From positions 5,285,001 to 5,349,000 of the forward strand of contig NZ_CP042910.1 in the NCBI RefSeq assembly GCF_008298035.1: a DNA stretch of 64,000 nt, read 5' to 3'. How positions within the stretch are numbered: position 1 is the first letter of the stretch; every line of letters begins with the position of its first letter. The translations under genes and the position numbers were made by a program. The notes under the pieces are model-generated. The model ran no database searches and was not told where the DNA came from. It worked only from the letters and a program-made list of their open reading frames with translations. Below are positions 63,601-64,000 of the stretch, one piece after another. Origin of the DNA: Gimesia maris (lineage in GTDB: Bacteria; Planctomycetota; Planctomycetia; Planctomycetales; Planctomycetaceae).

Positions 63601-64000
63601 GGAACTGGCCGAAGCCCTGATCGTCGCCCGCGGCTCCTCGGAAGAACTCTTGCAGAAAACCGCGCACGCCTGCGCCGTCATCCGCGCGGCTGTAGAAGTT
63701 GAACGCACCATGACCGAACCCCGGTTCCTGGTGCGGCGTGAAAATCAGAGCATCCTCATCGCCGCTCATACCGAGTTCGCTACCTGGGCCCGCAAACTGG
63801 GCGTCATCGCCGATCAGCTGGCCGACGAAGACCCGCTGCTCGCCCCCGCCCGCATCCTCGAACGCCTGCAGGAAGTCACACCCCCCGACGATCTGCTCAT
63901 TCCCGATGCCCGCCTCGTCCGCCTGGCAGCGGAAGTCTCTGATCACGCGGCCCTCTCCAGTCGGCAGGAACTCTATCCGCGCAACATGGATCCCGTCCGC
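60623..64000 (+). CDS. pglW: PglW-like NERD-pseudokinase-kinase protein (BREX type 2/Pgl), runs off right edge
   Basis: The frame is open from ATG 60623 to the right edge (1126 codons, no stop). Domains in order: a NERD nuclease-type domain (residues about 15-125) with EVD at 52-54 and EIK at 67-69; a first kinase-like domain (about 215-460) in which HRD is HRG (339-341) and DFG is FNW (362-364), so it is a pseudokinase; a second kinase domain (about 520-770) with GHGACS loop at 527, Lys547, HRDIKPDN at 643-650 and DFS at 668-670, apparently active; a segment like the RNA-polymerase alpha C-terminal HhH domain (about 820-865); and a sigma-region-4-like HTH (about 940-966). This layout matches PglW, the Ser/Thr kinase of the Pgl/BREX type 2 phage-defence system. 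No ribosome site is obvious. Expected partners PglX, PglY and PglZ would lie beyond 64 kb. Confidence 0.78.
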   Translation, partial: MAEADNWTTVTESKFSWEREALDYVRSQFPKFAPYRAWSNFEFIADDGSINEVDLLVFSPQGFFLIEIKSSPGRLQGDAGTWTWERDGKRYPVDNPLIATNLKAKKLSSLLQKQKALKNRGRLPFIEPLVFCSAAGLQCELKGNARAKVCLRDREEPKRPGIMAAISRRECPGLDSHLKGTHDTPMSNAVGQALNQAGIRPSQKSRKVGDYLLKQIIGEGPGYQDWSAEHTALENSKRRVRLYLVRNEATPEDRDTVQRAALREYQILETLEHPGILRVNNFTEHELGPALLFEHDPLSMRLDHFLARQKDQLDIATQLDLIRQLAEAMQYAHEKKVVHRGLCPQSILVTSINSEHPRLKVFNWQLSYRESSTSTKVSRAVSATSHVDRLVEDAATAYMAPEILTDSQTSTGEHLDVFSLGTIAYQIFSGLPPAANALELSEKLRETKGLQISSVLNGASEWLQEMIRSATNPVVPDRTGSIVDFLEMLDEVENELTSPDHEQLEDPTRAKIDDILPGGYKILRRLGHGACSVAFLVELDQQDFILKVASETRHNDRLRAEAELLSRQEMRHTNIVDFVDAVQLGNHFGFLMRPVYTERGKRLIETLGQRLRKDGRLHIDLLQRFGDDLLQVVNHLEEQGIPHRDIKPDNIAVGMVGRGSKLHLVLFDFSLSKTPAENIRAGTTGYLEPLLPLREPAPPRWDLHAERYAAAVTLYELATGTLPVWGDGVTTAIYLPTDTEITIDAELFDLALRESLTEFFTQAFRRNIDQRFDNAEEMLRAWRNCFEGIDEPGALSDHADETRLQELLADAEFETQIPELGLGSRSANALDRANILTVEDLLTVPMRRLMRLRGVGNKTRREITSAVKILRDRLGKPDRDPSSLSDPESTQTEPVAVEHLSLDLLVSRLLNTGARDGENFQRGVRLLLGLDPALQDPWPSQAEIARELDVTRARAGQIVTRLQDRWSKDAALTRLRADLAEMLAVQSGVMSIRELAEALIVARGSSEELLQKTAHACAVIRAAVEVERTMTEPRFLVRRENQSILIAAHTEFATWARKLGVIADQLADEDPLLAPARILERLQEVTPPDDLLIPDARLVRLAAEVSDHAALSSRQELYPRNMDPVR

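Noticed and set aside
61019-63946. Long minus-strand open frames opposite the PglW-like gene, up to 281 codons
   Set aside because: They are antisense shadows produced by the C-ending codon bias of the plus-strand frame; their translations show no domain, while the plus frame has clear kinase motifs.

Overview
The window is chromosomal DNA from a planctomycete, most like Gimesia and its relatives. The evidence is the dense set of families typical of that phylum: two DUF1501 proteins, a DUF1549/DUF1553 cytochrome (PSCyt) protein, three DUF1559 prepilin-like proteins with the H-X9-DG motif, a DUF1571-type protein, small carboxypeptidase-regulatory-like lipoproteins, and FAD-dependent secreted oxidoreductases. 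The species assignment is an impression, because no search was run.

Layout. 1-7 kb (minus strand): the 5' end of pdxJ, a PlsC acyltransferase, a beta-lactamase-fold hydrolase, a membrane-anchored STAS protein, and a three-gene secreted/lipoprotein cluster. 7-14 kb (plus): a DUF1571-like protein, a VWA protein, then lspA - TPR protein - exbB - exbD - exbD - tatD, closed by a terminator. 14-21 kb (plus): a tightly spaced operon with a MutL-type (glutamate mutase accessory) ASKHA ATPase, a barrel-sandwich-like protein, and four membrane proteins with no recognisable function. No mutase gene is in sight. This is the strongest candidate for an undescribed system. 21-30 kb: MFS transporter, voltage-gated-type K+ channel, glycosidase-like protein, GNAT, Gfo/Idh/MocA oxidoreductase, SUMF1-like protein, ApbE, class IV aminotransferase. 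30.5-32.5 kb: a gene-poor stretch with palindromes and ORF remnants. 32-36 kb: a TolC-like lipoprotein and two secreted proteins of unknown function. 36-50 kb: the planctomycete-specific DUF1501/DUF1553, DUF1559/lipoprotein and FAD-oxidoreductase/DUF1501 sets. 50-56 kb: two polytopic glycosyltransferase-like proteins around a PHP-domain hydrolase, and a BON protein.

56.5-64 kb looks like the start of a mobile or defence island. A tRNA-Ser(GGA) gene is followed by clustered hairpins, a frameshifted HTH (recombinase-tail-like) gene, an EEP-fold nuclease broken by an in-frame TGA, a DUF4268/PD-(D/E)xK protein, and, divergent from it, a very long open frame running off the right edge. That frame has a NERD nuclease domain, a pseudokinase domain and an active Ser/Thr kinase domain, then an alpha-CTD/HhH-like and a sigma-4-like HTH segment. 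It matches PglW, the kinase of Pgl / BREX type 2 phage defence, so the rest of that locus is expected just beyond 64 kb.

All calls come from reading the sequence and from family knowledge; none was confirmed by database search.
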